Assembly (NCBI GenBank): GCA_035079385.1
Contig: JAVHKY010000052.1
Location: forward strand, 11,842,001-11,906,000
DNA: 64,000 bases
Source of the DNA: Aspidiotus rigidus
Taxonomy: Eukaryota; Arthropoda; Insecta; Hemiptera; Diaspididae
Reading direction: 5' to 3'
In this document: piece after piece, positions 43,641 to 55,484 of the stretch
Layout of the letters: every line of letters begins with the position of its first letter
Position numbering within the stretch: the stretch's first letter is position 1
Made by a program: the position numbers and the translations under genes
The notes under the pieces: model-generated
Told to the model about the DNA's origin: nothing
Databases searched by the model: none
Seen by the model: only the letters and a program-made list of their open reading frames with translations

Positions 43641-46600
43641 GTAATAAGTTTTTTTGATTGCAATTTTCCGGCGCCTGCATCCCATTGCCGGGATATATGG
43701 AGGGAGGTCTCCTGAGGAGGAAAAAGAAAAAAAAATAAAATAAAAAGTCAAGTATAGCAATTGTTTTTGCCTAAAGTACGACCTAATAAAACTATTTTTT
43801 TAAAATTAAGTTACTCAAAACGTTTAAAATGGACTGAAGTCTAGTGTTACCCAAGAAAATTTTACAATTGAGAATCGTTGCAAGAATTTTGGCAACCATG
43901 AGATTCCAGTCTGGAATGACTATAGCTAACACTTTTTTTATCCTAATTCAAGTATTTCAAGCCAATTTATTTTTCACTTCAATTCTCTCGCAATAATATC
44001 GTGGAGTTGGGACAGATTGGGGCAGATCAATTGAGGTGCAAAAAAAGTAAAAAAATGGGTATAGTAATCATTTTTGTCAAAAGTACAACCTTATGTACAA
44101 ACCTTACCACATTAGTCAGGTTTGTACTAAGGTTGTACAAACCAGTTGGATTGTTTGGAATTGTAATGAAACTACTGTGAGATGCTTCAATAGGTCTTGC
44201 CTATACGTTACCAGAAAACTTTTGGAATAACAACAGTACGAGATATCTTTTAGCAGACCAGATTCATGTCGAAGATATGGCTGGGACTTGTCAATATATT
44301 TCACATATTTCATGCTAATTTTGACTGATTTTTCATTATAATTCTTTGGCGTCAGGATCTTAAAGTTGGGACAGATTGAGGGAAATCCACTGAGGTGAGC
44401 AAAAACCAAAAGTCAAGTTTAACAACCATTTTCCCCTGAAATACAACCTTATGTACAAGCCTTACCTCATTAGTAAGGTTTGTACTAAGGTTGTACAAAC
44501 CAGTTAGATCGCGCAGAATTTCATCAAAACTGCTGTCAAATACCTGACAAGGTCTTGCCTACACGTTACCAAAAAAACTTTTGATATAACAACTGTATGA
44601 GAGATTTTTTAGCAGATCAGATTTCAGTCAAAGATATGGCTAAAACTTGTTAATATATTTCACATATTTCATGCTAGTGTTGACTGATATTTCACTTAGA
44701 TTCACTGGCGATGGTATTATGGAGTTGAGAAAGATTGAGACAGGTCCACTGAGGTGCGCAAAAAGTAAAAAGTTGGGTATAGTAGTCATTTTTGTCTAAA
44801 GTACAACCTTACGTACAAACCTTACCTCATTAGTCAGGTTTGTACTAAGGTTGTACAAACCAGTTAGATTGCGCAGAATTGTATCAAAACTGCGGTCAGA
44901 TGACTCACTAGGTCATCCCTACATGTTACCAGAAAACTTTTGGAATAAGTATACTATGAAAAATTTTTTGGCAGATCAAATTTCAGTCAAAGACATGGCT
45001 AAAACTTGTCAATATATTTCACATATTTCATGCTTGTGTTGGCTGATATTTCACTTAAATTCACTAGCGATGGTATTATGGAGTTGGGAAAGATTGAGGC
45101 AGATCCACTGAGGTGCGAAAAAAGTAAAAAGCTGGGTATAGTAATCATTTTTGTCAAAAGTACAACCTTACGTACGAACCTTACCTCATTAGTCAGGTTT
45201 GTACTAAGGTTGTACAAACCAGTTAGATTGCGCAGAATTGTATCAAAACTGCGGTCAGATGACTCACTAGGTCATCCCTACATGTTACCAGAAAATTTTT
45301 GGAATAAGTATAGTATGAAAAATTTTTTGGCAGATCAAATTTCAGTCAAAGACATGGCTAAAACTTGTCAATATATTTCACATATTTCATGCTTGTGTTG
45401 GCTGATATTTCACTTAAATTCACTAGCGATGGTATTATGGAGTTGGGAAAGATTGAGGCAGATCCACTGAGGTGCGAAAAAAGTAAAAAGCTGGGTATAG
45501 TAATCATTTTTGTCAAAAGTACAACCTTACGTACGAACCTTACCTCATTAGTCAGGTTTGTACTAAGGTTGTACAAACCAGTTAGATTGCGCAGAATTGT
45601 ATCAAAACTGCGGTCAGATGACTCACTAGGTCATCCCTACATGTTACCAGAAAATTTTTGGAATAAGTATAGTATGAAAAATTTTTTGGCAGATCAAATT
45701 TCAGTCAAAGACATGGCTAAAACTTGTCAATATATTTCACATATTTCATGCTTGTGTTGGCTGATATTTCACTTGAATTCACTAGCGATGGTATTATGGA
45801 GTTGGGAAAGATTGAGGCAGATCCACTGAGGTGCGCAAAAAGTAAAAAGCTGGGTATAGTAATCATTTTTGTCAAAAGTACAACCTTACGTACGAACCTT
45901 ACCTCATTAGTCAGGTTTGTACTAAGGTTGTACAAACCAGTTAGATTGCGCAGAATTGTATCAAAACTGCGGTCAGATGACTCACTAGGTCATCCCTACA
46001 TGTTACCAGAAAATTTTTGGAATAAGTATAGTATGAAAAATTTTTTGGCAGATCAAATTTCAGTCAAAGACATGGCTAAAACTTGTCAATATATTTCACA
46101 TATTTCATGCTTGTGTTGGCTGATATTTCACTTAAATTCACTAGCGATGGTATTATGGAGTTGGGAAAGATTGAGGCAGATCCACTGAGGTGCGAAAAAA
46201 GTAAAAAGCTGGGTATAGTAATCATTTTTGTCAAAAGTACAACCTTACGTACGAACCTTACCTCATTAGTCAGGTTTGTACTAAGGTTGTACAAACCAGT
46301 TAGATTGCGCAGAATTGTATCAAAACTGCGGTCAGATGACTCACTAGGTCATCCCTACATGTTACCAGAAAATTTTTGGAATAAGTATAGTATGAAAAAT
46401 TTTTTGGCAGATCAAATTTCAGTCAAAGACATGGCTAAAACTTGTCAATATATTTCACATATTTCATGCTTGTGTTGGCTGATATTTCACTTGAATTCAC
46501 TAGCGATGGTATTATGGAGTTGGGAAAGATTGAGGCAGATCCACTGAGGTGCGCAAAAAGTAAAAAGCTGGGTATAGTAATCATTTTTGTCAAAAGTACA

Positions 46601-47520
46601 ACCTTACGTACGAACCTTACCTCATTAGTCAGGTTTGTACTAAGGTTGTACAAACCAGTTAGATTGCGCAGAATTGTATCAAAACTGCGGTCAGATGACT
46701 CACTAGGTCATCCCTACATGTTACCAGAAAATTTTTGGAATAAGTATAGTATGAAAAATTTTTTGGCAGATCAAATTTCAGTCAAAGACATGGCTAAAAC
46801 TTGTCAATATATTTCACATATTTCATGCTTGTGTTGGCTGATATTTCACTTGAATTCACTAGCGATGGTATTATGGAGTTGGGAAAGATTGAGGCAGATC
46901 CACTGAGGTGCGAAAAAAGTAAAAAGTTGGGTATTGTAATCATTTTTGTCAAAAGTACAACCTTACGTACGAACCTTACCTCATTAGTCAGGTTTGTACT
47001 AAGGTTGTACAAACCAGTTAGATTGCGCAGAATTGTATCAAAACTGCTGTCAGATGACTCACTAGGTCTTGCCTACACGTTACCAAAAAACTTTTGATAT
47101 AACAACTCTATGAGAGATTTTTTAGCAGATCAGATTCCAGTCAAAGACATGGCTGGGACTTGTCAATATATTTCACATATTTCATGCGAATTTTGACTGA
47201 TTTTTCACTTCAATTCTCTGGCGATGGTATTATGGAGTTGGGACAGATTGAGGCAGATCCACTGAGGTGCGAGAAAAGTAAAATGTCGAGTATAGTAATC
47301 ATTTTTGTCAAAAGTACAACCTTACGTACAAACCTTACCTCATTAGTCAGGTTTGTAATAAGGTTGTACAAACCAGTTAGATTGTCCGGAATTGTATTGA
47401 ATCTGCTGTCAAGTGTTTCACTAGGTCTTGTTTTGACGTTTAGGAAAGCAATATTGCCGTTCAAAATATCGGAAACGTTTTGGGCAAATGAGATTCCATC
47501 AGTATAGGATATGCCTAAGA
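43640..47520 (+). repeat. ~359-bp satellite, forward array
   Basis: Diverged units from about 43640, then near-identical units with starts repeating at 45006, 45365, 45724, 46083, 46442 and 46801 (exact 359-bp step), then a diverged unit to 47520. Each has ggtttgtac-taaggtt-gtacaaacc, a 9-bp perfect inverted pair, within a longer hairpin. The overlapping 154-residue frames are by-products: 359 is not a multiple of 3, and the frames run through about 1.3 units. I do not call them genes. Confidence 0.9.
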
Positions 47521-47629
47521 CTTATTAATATAATTCATATATTTCATGAAAATTTCGATTCCCTGGCTTCTTTATCCGAGTGCAGGGGGAGAAAGAAAGA
47601 GGTGAGAAAGAAGTAAAAAATCGAGTATA

Positions 47630-48262
47630 GCAATCCCTTTGGCCTGAAGTATAACAAGATCGAATGAACTTGGAGATAAAATCGAGAATAGCCAACGCGT
47701 GGAGAGCCTTTTGGAGACTTAAGCGAATCATAAAGGGTAGCTTGAATACCAGACTGAAAATCCGGTGCGCAGACTTGGGCGGCAATTAAAACCCAAATTC
47801 AAAAGATAAAATCTACCTAGTAGGTCATGTTAAGGAAAATCCTGCAAATTAAAATGAATGATAGAATCAAGAAAACGGAAATAATGAAAGAACACTCACA
47901 CGGGATGCAGGATATACCTGCAAAAAACTAAAGGTAAAATACGCAGGTCATGTGGCAAGAGCTGATAGGAACAGGTGGAACGTACTAGCTACTTTTTGGG
48001 TACCATATGGAAATGAGAGGAGTAGGGGTAGACCAGCGACTAGATGGTCCGATGAAATTGTAAGAAGGGTGGGCCCTCAGTGGATGGGAGTTGCCCAAAA
48101 TAGAAGAAGCTGCGGAAAGTGGTGACGGAGGCTTATGCTCAACTATGGGTAGTTTAGGCAACGGCGTACCTGTCGTACTTGTACTTCTATGTATAAGCTT
48201 TTGTACAAGCTTTTGAATCACCTGAACAATAAAGCGGTATTAATGATAATAATAATAATAAT
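47630..48262 (+). pseudogene. LINE ORF2 3' fragment (RTE/CR1-like) inserted in the satellite
   Basis: Frames starting near 47662 read R-I-A-N-A-W-R-A-F-W-R-L and, from about 47930, K-Y-A-G-H-V-A-R-A-D ... R-G-R-P-A-T-R-W-S-D. This is the C-terminal G-H-x-A-R ... G-R-P-x-T-R-W pattern of non-LTR ORF2 proteins. The tail is an (ATA/AAT)n microsatellite at 48240-48262. 5'-truncated and frameshifted. Confidence 0.7.
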
Positions 48263-49230
48263 AACTTTACGTACAATCCTTATTGTTGTAGTAAGGTTTG
48301 TACACGGGTGGTACAGTTGAATTATATAGTCCAAATTGGTATCAAATGTGCTCTCGGGTGTCTCACCATGTGTGGGCTAGACATTCCCTGAAGAAGTTCT
48401 TCAATGGAAAACGTTTGAAAAATTTTTGGCAAATTAGATGTGAGTCTGATATATGGCTAAAACTTTATAAATTCATTTGATTCTGATTTCAAACAATTTT
48501 CCATCTTAATTTTCCGGTGTATGTATCCAACTTCTAGAGTAAGGTCTGCTGAAGCGAGGTAAATGAAAAACTCGAGTATATAGGTATCATTTTTGCCTAG
48601 AGTACGACCTTTTGAGATGCTAGTCTGGGATATCCAACACTTTTCAATTGGATTCACGTATTTCATGACAGTTTTGACGTTGAGGACATGTGGAGGGAGG
48701 TCTATTAAGGTGAGCAAAAAATAAGAAGTCAAGTATAGCAATTTATTTTGCCTGAAGTACAACTCTATGTACAAACCTTATTCCAGTGCTAAGGTTTGTA
48801 CTGAGGTAGTACAATCCAGTTACATTGTCCACAATTGTATTACAAATGCTATCAAGTATTTCACTGGATGGCATTTCATACCTGTTTGGACGATATAACT
48901 CAACTGTAACAACCATGTATAAACCTTACTACTTCACTTACACTTAGAAGATGGTTATTTAACCGAAAGCGCTCGCAGCTGCTTATTTTGGTTGGTTTCC
49001 TTTGCAAAACGCTACTCTTTCAAGTACGCAACTCTTTTAGAACCTCTTGCACCAACTTCTTAATCTCCTGGTTCAAGTGACTTAAACTTTGTTCAGATGT
49101 ACCAACCGACATGATCCTAGTTCAACTAGGCATATTACTAGCTAAGCAAGGTTTAACTTGATTGCCCAATTTTGACCAGTTAACGTAAACCCGTGGTCAG
49201 CTTTTTGAACTCAATTTTATTTTTGGTACA
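48263..49230. repeat. Diverged satellite units at the array turn-around
   Basis: Forward but diverged units (tacaatccttattgttg..., acaaaccttattccag...) continue to about 48960. 48960-49230 has no clear unit and separates the forward from the inverted array. Confidence 0.6.
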
Positions 49231-51546
49231 AGCGGCCCGCAATATCTTCGCCATATCTTTGACAGGAATCTGATCTGCCGAAAAATCTCTCATACTGTTG
49301 TTATTCCACATTTTTGGTACAAGCGGCCCTCAATATCTTCGCCATGTCTTTGACAGGAATCTGATCTGCCGAAAAATCTCTCATACTGTTGTTATTCCAA
49401 AAGTTTTCTGGTAACGTATAGGCAAGACCTAGTGAGTCATCTGACAGCAATTCTGATACAATTCTGCACAATCTAACTGGTTTGTACAACCTTATTACAA
49501 ACCTGACTAATGAGGTAAGGTTTGTACGTAAGGTTGTACTTTTTTCAAAAATGGTTACTATACTCGACTTTTTACTTTTTTCGCACCTCAGTGGATCTGC
49601 CTCAATCCGTCCCAATACTTTGATACTCACGTCAAAGAATTACGCTGAAAAATTAGTTAAAATTAGCATTAAATATTTGAAATATATAGACGAGTTTTAG
49701 CCATGTCTTTGACTGAAATCTGATTTGCTAAAAAACCTCTCATACTGTTGTTATTCCAAAAGTTTTCTGGTAACGTATAGGCAAGACCTAGTGAGTCATC
49801 TGACAGCAGTTCTGATACAATTCTGCACAATCTAACTGGTTTGTACAACCTTAGTACAAACCTGACCAATGAGGTAAGGTTTGTACATAAGGTTGTACTT
49901 TTAACAAAAATGATTACTATACTCTACTTTTTACTTTTTTCACACCTCAGTGCATCTGCCTCAATCTGTCCCAACTCCATAATACCATCGCCAGAGAATT
50001 GAAGTGAAAAATCAGTCAAAATTAGCATGTGAAATATTATTGAAAAGTTTTAGCCATATCTTTGACTGAAATCTGATCTGCTAAAAAATCTCTCATACAG
50101 TTGTTATATCAAAAGTTTTTTGGTAACGTGTAGGCAAGACCTTGTCAGGTATCTGACAGCAGTTTTGTTGAAATTCTGCGCGATCTAACTGGTTTGTACA
50201 ACCTTAGTACAAACCTGACTAATGAGGTAAGGTTTGTACATAAGGTTGTACTTTTGACAAAAATGATTACTATACTCGACTTTTCATTTTTGTCGCACCT
50301 CAGTGGATCTGCCTCAATCTGTCCCAACTCCATAATACCATCGCCAGAGAATTGAAGTGAAAAATCAGTCAAAATTAGCATGTGAAATATTATTGAAAAG
50401 TTTTAGCCATATCTTTGACTGAAATCTGATCTGGTAAAAAATCTCTCATACAGTTGTTACATCAAAAGTTTTTTGGTAACGTGTAGGCAAGACCTTGTCA
50501 GGTATCTGACAGCAGTTTTGTTGAAATTCTGCGCGATCTAACTGGTTTGTACAACCTTAGTACAAACCTGACTAATGAGGTAAGGTTTGTACATAAGGTT
50601 GTACTTTTGACAAAAATTATTACTATACTCGACTTTTCATTTTTGTCGCACCTCAGTGGATCTGCCTCAATCTGTCCCAACTCCATAATACCATCGCTAG
50701 TGAATTTAAGTGAAATATCAGCCAACACAAGCATGAAATATGTGAAATATATTGACAAGTTTTAGCCATGTCTTTGACTGAAATCTGATCTGGTAAAAAA
50801 TCTCTCATACAGTTGTTACATCAAAAGTTTTTTGGTAACGTGTAGGCAAGACCTTGTCAGGTATCTGACAGCAGTTTTGTTGAAATTCTGCGCGATCTAA
50901 CTGGTTTGTACAACCTTAGTACAAACCTGACTAATGAGGTAAGGTTTGTACATAAGGTTGTACTTTTGACAAAAATGATTACTATACTCGACTTTTCATT
51001 TTTGTCGCACCTCAGTGGATCTGCCTCAATCTGTCCCAACTCCATAATACCATCGCCAGAGAATTGAAGTGAAATATCAGTCAAAATTAGCATGTGAAAT
51101 ATATTAACAAGTTTTAGCCATATCTTTGACTGAAATCTGATCTGCTAAAAAATCTCTCATACAGTTGTTGTATCAAAAGTTTTTTTGGTAATGTGTAGGC
51201 AAGACCTTGTCAGGTATTTGACAGCAGTTTTGATGAAATTCTGCGCGATCTAACTGGTTTGTACAACCTTAGTACAAACCTGACTAATGAGGTAAGGTTT
51301 GTACATAAGGTTGTACTTTTGACAAAAATGATTACTATACTCGACTTTTCATTTTTGTCGCACCTCAGTGGATCTGCCTCAATCTGTCCCAACTCCATAA
51401 TACCATCGCCAGAGAATTGAAGTGAAAAATCAGTCAAAATTAGCATGAAATAATATGTGAAATATATTGACAAGTTTTAGCCATGTCTTTGACTGAAATC
51501 TGATCTGACAAAAAATTTTTCATACTATTGGTATTCCAAGTTTTTT
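49231..51546 (-). repeat. ~353-359-bp satellite, inverted array
   Basis: About six units of the same satellite in reverse orientation. Conserved steps are seen at 50145, 50498, 50857 and 51210 (353/359 bp). Together with the forward array this makes a large imperfect palindrome centred near 49 kb. Confidence 0.88.
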
Positions 51547-52530
51547 GGTAAAATGGAATTAGAGTAATACCGGACGATTTCCGGGAATACAGGATATATA
51601 GTCATCTTTGATATTTGTGGTACCTATTGGGTATGTCCTGATATTTTGATGCGAGAAAGAATGAAAAGTACCGAGCCAAATAAATGTTCCTACTTCATCT
51701 TCTGGTATTCCATTTTTGCCCCGACTTATATTCCTCTTCAGTGCTTTAAGGTAAGATCATAGGTATGTGACGGATGAACTCCAGTTGTGTTATACAAAAA
51801 ACAGCAAAGTGAGCTCATAATTTTCGATTATTTTCATTTTGCTATAATATTTTCTGGATACTAATATTAGTTTAAAGAAAAGATAGGCCTAATCCCTCAA
51901 TACGCTCGCTAGTATAGTCCTTCATACTTTATCCGTATTTCAGTTCATCCGTATCGATAAATACGTCATCACCGTATGAAACTTGTAAGAGAAAGCAATG
52001 TCGCTTCGCCATTCTTTACATAACACGTCAATTAGCCTAGGTTCATTTTACATTCAATATTTACAAAATTCTCCGTCTTGTTACAGTTTATTGTAGCTTC
52101 ATGTTAGGAGTCTTAAACGGTTTATCTCGGTTTCTTCCTCTACTCGTAGGAATACACAAAACAACCAACTCTATCAATCGCCTATAAGTAGCCGCCAATC
52201 ATGACTGGAATAAAAAGTCGTGATAATTACAACGAATTAAGTATTGAGAGAGCAACATCTAAAACGATTTTCGTCTTCCTACTTATATTCCTCAATTTCT
52301 TCGGTCATTTCAAAAGTATAATTAATACGGCAAAATTAGTAAAGAAAGCACGATAATTGATTTGATATTATTATCAGGAAAACAATTCCGCAGAGAATTC
52401 CGCGAGTCAGGTTGAATAATTACGAAAAATAATAATTACTCCATCTTAAAAACATATTCCATGATATCACGAAATAATAATGCACGTCGGTCACGTTTTA
52501 AACGGGTTCAAAACAGCTCCATCCGGGAAC
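51547..52530. other. Interior of inner TIR element, nothing recognised
   Basis: AT-rich; no coding or structural feature supported. Confidence 0.4.
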
Positions 52531-52645
52531 ACTGTTTGTCGAACGGTTTTCCTGTCGAACAGTTTTCCTGTCGAACGGTTTGCCCAGCGCCAAACCGTGG
52601 AAGCACCCTAGTCAAAGTTCTCCGACCACATTATTTGCGATGTGA

Positions 52646-52684
52646 TTTATCGATATATCGATTTATTTATCGATATATCGATTG
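52646..52684. repeat. TATCGATATATCGAT palindromes in tandem
   Basis: tatcgatatatcgat occurs twice, separated by ttatt. Each copy is self-complementary and contains two ATCGAT cores. Confidence 0.7.
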
Positions 52685-52692
52685 AATGTTAT

Positions 52693-52836
52693 TACTATAC
52701 TCTGTCCGCAAATAGAATGGGTCGCGTAAACAAACCCGCGAACCGCTTCCTCGCATCGTAATCAGTTTTTTTTGCATGAAAGCGGGTCGCGGGTTTGTTG
52801 ACGTGACCCATTCTATTTGCGGACAGAGTATAGTGT
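52693..52836. mobile_element. Short foldback MITE
   Basis: The left arm ctatactctgtccgcaaata (52695) is matched by the complementary right arm ending near 52835; arms are about 48 bp with few mismatches. Total ~143 bp; flanks end in TA-rich bases. Confidence 0.7.
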
Positions 52837-53982
52837 TCGTGTTTCTCGTTCTTTAATATTTTCATCGCGTCATCGGTCGTTCGATATCTCTGCTGCTGGT
52901 TCTCCGATCTTGTCATTCTTTTCCAAGGCGGGTTTTGATTCTTCCATAATATTGTACTGATTACTATTACTCTATATCCTACATAAATTCACGTTTATTT
53001 TGTTCGAATGCTTGCGGGGAGCCGTTTTCGCCTGTTTTGAGTATGAACTATGAAAGAACAAAGATTGGTTGTTGTGTATTGTATTTACGAACAACTTAAT
53101 TCGTGATTCAGATTCGCCATGATCGAGCGTTGTGATACTAAGTAGTATTCGCATTACACACCACTAACAATACGTTTTCTTTATTCAACTTTTAGGAGGA
53201 ACATTAGTATTTTTTTATTTTATGTTCACTGCGAAGAACGTAGTGCGGCTATAGGAAAGGAAGGAGGCTCGACACTCTCGCGACTTTGTAGGCTGCTGCA
53301 GGCTTTGACGAGTCGAGTCCAAATTTATCAAGAACTCATTTCTCTTTTTTGTCTACCTTGAAGCCAGTTTTCAATGCTTTTCTTATCTCGCGCTATTTAT
53401 GTGAGACCTTCTACAACTGATCAGTCCAATCCTTGGGCCAATGAGTGCTGGAATTAATACGCAGAATACAGTAGCACGGACCTTTTCCAGCTTATTATAA
53501 GCTGCTTGTCTTTTATCGGAATTTAGCGCGTGGAAATCGAGCAACTTGCGACCAATTTTCTAAAGGTTATTTTTTTGTAAGAATCTCAGGAAATAAACGA
53601 CCGTTCAGGGCGAAAGATGTAATTGAAGTAATGCAGAGAATACAGCGAAGTGGTATGTTACATTACATGAGTACATCACAAGCACAGAAAATATACATGA
53701 CGAACGTGACGAGCGTGAGCTCTACAAAATACGAATAAACTCCGCTAGGAGCGCTAACAACGAAGTAGTTGCAAAGTACTAGTACAGTTGGGTGATAACA
53801 CACAGAGGGAAGCCATTTTCCAACATATTTATATATCATCTGTGATTCCGATAAGTTGGTAAAAAAACATTTTCAGTTTCTCCGCATGGAGCGCTATCGT
53901 TGATTTTTTGTACATGATTCCGAATATCACAAGGAGCGCTAAAGTATCAGTGTTTTGCTTTCTTCTTTCAAAAGTTTCAAGG
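52837..53982. other. Non-coding stretch of Polinton-like element
   Basis: About 1.1 kb before the AT-rich gene block. The word ggagcgct recurs at 53736, 53888 and 53933. No gene supported. Confidence 0.4.
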
Positions 53983-54378
53983 CTAAGAAAAAAATTTCTC
54001 ATATTTTTTATTAAATTCAGTGAAATTTTTTACACTACTAGTACTTTTTTTATTTTGATGACTGTGGTTTACTGATTGACTGAACGTTTGTTGGGTAGAA
54101 CTAGTCTTATTTTTATTTTTGGTATCACTATTAGGTTGACTTGAATTTTCACAAGATTTATGAGTCACCTTATTTGTATCATTCTTGAATGTGTATTGAC
54201 CTAGACAATTTCTAGTCATTTCATAACTTATCATCCTATTATTGTAGGGTATTTTATGTTCTTTTAAATATTTTAGAATAGTCTTCTCAGTTATTTTGTA
54301 TTTTAAAGAAAAACTTCTTACACTATTTTTTTTAAAGTCATATTCTTTTAATATTTTAGTTAATTCATTAGGAGTCAT
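53983..54378 (-). CDS. Small DNA-binding-like protein of the Polinton-like element
   Basis: 131 residues. The first ~50 resemble a helix-turn-helix (E-L-T-K-I-L-K-E-Y ... F-S-L-K-Y-K-I-T-E-K-T-I-L-K-Y-L-K), and the rest is low-complexity Ser/Asn/Lys. It is transcribed away from the 54529 gene, with a repeat-rich spacer between. A DNA-binding or regulatory role is inference. It might instead be the N-terminus of a longer truncated protein. Confidence 0.5.
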   Translation of the reverse strand: MTPNELTKILKEYDFKKNSVRSFSLKYKITEKTILKYLKEHKIPYNNRMISYEMTRNCLGQYTFKNDTNKVTHKSCENSSQPNSDTKNKNKTSSTQQTFSQSVNHSHQNKKSTSSVKNFTEFNKKYEKFFS

Positions 54379-54528
54379 TTATTTATATAAATTTTTATTT
54401 CTTTTACCATACCATACTTCCATACAATATTACCTTATTTCAATACCATATTACCTTACATTACCATACCTTATTACCTTACCTTACCTCACCATACAAT
54501 ATAAAAAATATAACAATTTTTTTAATAA
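54379..54528. promoter_or_regulatory. Divergent intergenic region with TTACCTTACCATAC repeats
   Basis: Between two divergent genes. Degenerate repeats of attaccttaccatacctt fill 54404-54500, followed by tataaaaaatat just before the 54529 start. Probable bidirectional promoter (inference). Confidence 0.45.
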
Positions 54529-55146
54529 ATGGAAAGTCAAATAAAAAGATATATGCCCTCCAAGACTGAGCTGGAAGGTCTAGATAGAATCATTTCAAAA
54601 AATAAAGAATTGGAAGAATTGATAAGAGATGAGGAAAGTAATTTAGAGAGAATAATTCAAGCTATTGATGGATTAAAAAATATAAATACTAATATGAAAA
54701 CTATTATGAAGCAGTTCTTTATAGCTCTTCAACAAACAAGTATGACTTCAGATATTTATAAATATGCCAATTTTAAAAATCAAGAGTTGATAGAAACTCT
54801 ACTTGAAAGGGAGGAGAAATATAAGAAAATCATAAAATCTCAAGCTGAAAAGCATAATGATAATTCTGGAGTTGAAGAACTAAATAATGTCTTCTCAACT
54901 ATAATTGTAGACTCTAAGGATAAGAAATTATCAAAGTATATGAAGAAAACCTTAAAAGATATAAAATTTCATGATGATTTTAAACCTGCATTTTCAGAAG
55001 TAGGCACTAAAGAATTCACTCATGATGAATTGAAACACATGAAATCTGACCCTAAAAAAGGACCTAGATTTAATAATATTAAGAAAATAACTACTGTAAA
55101 TGTCCCCAGTATAAATAATGATGCAACTATCATACAACAAAACTGA
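54529..55146 (+). CDS. Coiled-coil protein of the Polinton-like element
   Basis: 205 residues, intact. Residues ~12-60 and ~85-110 are Glu/Lys/Leu-rich with heptad-like spacing, so coiled coil is likely. The second half is basic (L-S-K-Y-M-K-K-T-L-K-D-I-K). No catalytic motif. Function unknown; a structural or DNA-associated role is possible but unsupported. Confidence 0.55.
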   Translation: MESQIKRYMPSKTELEGLDRIISKNKELEELIRDEESNLERIIQAIDGLKNINTNMKTIMKQFFIALQQTSMTSDIYKYANFKNQELIETLLEREEKYKKIIKSQAEKHNDNSGVEELNNVFSTIIVDSKDKKLSKYMKKTLKDIKFHDDFKPAFSEVGTKEFTHDELKHMKSDPKKGPRFNNIKKITTVNVPSINNDATIIQQN

Positions 55147-55149
55147 ATC

Positions 55150-55425
55150 TATAGAAGGTTTTCATGTCTTAGAAGGTTTTATGACGGTTTTCATGTCTAT
55201 TTTTATGTCAGTTTTTATGTCCTGGAAGGTTTTATGTCGGTTTTTATGTCTTGGAAGGTTTTATGTCTGTTTTCATGTCCTTTTTTATGTCGATTTTCAT
55301 GTCCTGGAAGGTTTTATGTCGGTTTTTGTGTCTATTTTTATGTCTGTTTTTATGTCTATTATTATTTCTGTTTTTATGTCTATTTTTATGTCTACTTTTA
55401 TATCTATTTTAGGAAGGTCATTGTG
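55150..55425. repeat. ttttatgtc minisatellite
   Basis: Repeats of ttttatgtcggttttcatgtc and tcctggaaggttttatgtc, unit ~12-36 bp, directly after the 54529 gene. Open frames through it are artefacts of composition. Confidence 0.85.
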
Positions 55426-55484
55426 TAGATAAATTTCTTCTTAAAAATTTTCTTACATAAATAATTTAAAATATTTTAAGAAAG

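Larger units (their letters stand above)
41849..52608. mobile_element. Inner TIR element carrying satellite arrays (~10.8 kb)
   Basis: Left end GGGTACTTGCACGGTTTG (41849) and the complement of the right end GGGTGCTTCCACGGTTTG (52608) match at 16 of 18 bases, each flanked by TA. Inside both ends are iterated accgttcgacagg motifs: three in 42074-42119, and three in inverse orientation at 52537-52585. The left end also has a second inverted copy of the terminal sequence at 42049-42068, giving a 220-bp foldback. No transposase is visible. The interior is mainly the 359-bp satellite. The superfamily is undetermined; a TA duplication would fit several. Confidence 0.6.

Noticed and set aside
45006..47097. 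Series of overlapping 154-residue frames, apparently a multi-copy protein family
   Set aside because: They are by-products of a 359-bp satellite; the period is not a multiple of three, each frame spans more than one unit, and an equally long frame exists on the other strand.
55118..55432. 104-residue Met/Phe/Ser-rich frame
   Set aside because: Pure minisatellite translation (ttttatgtc units).
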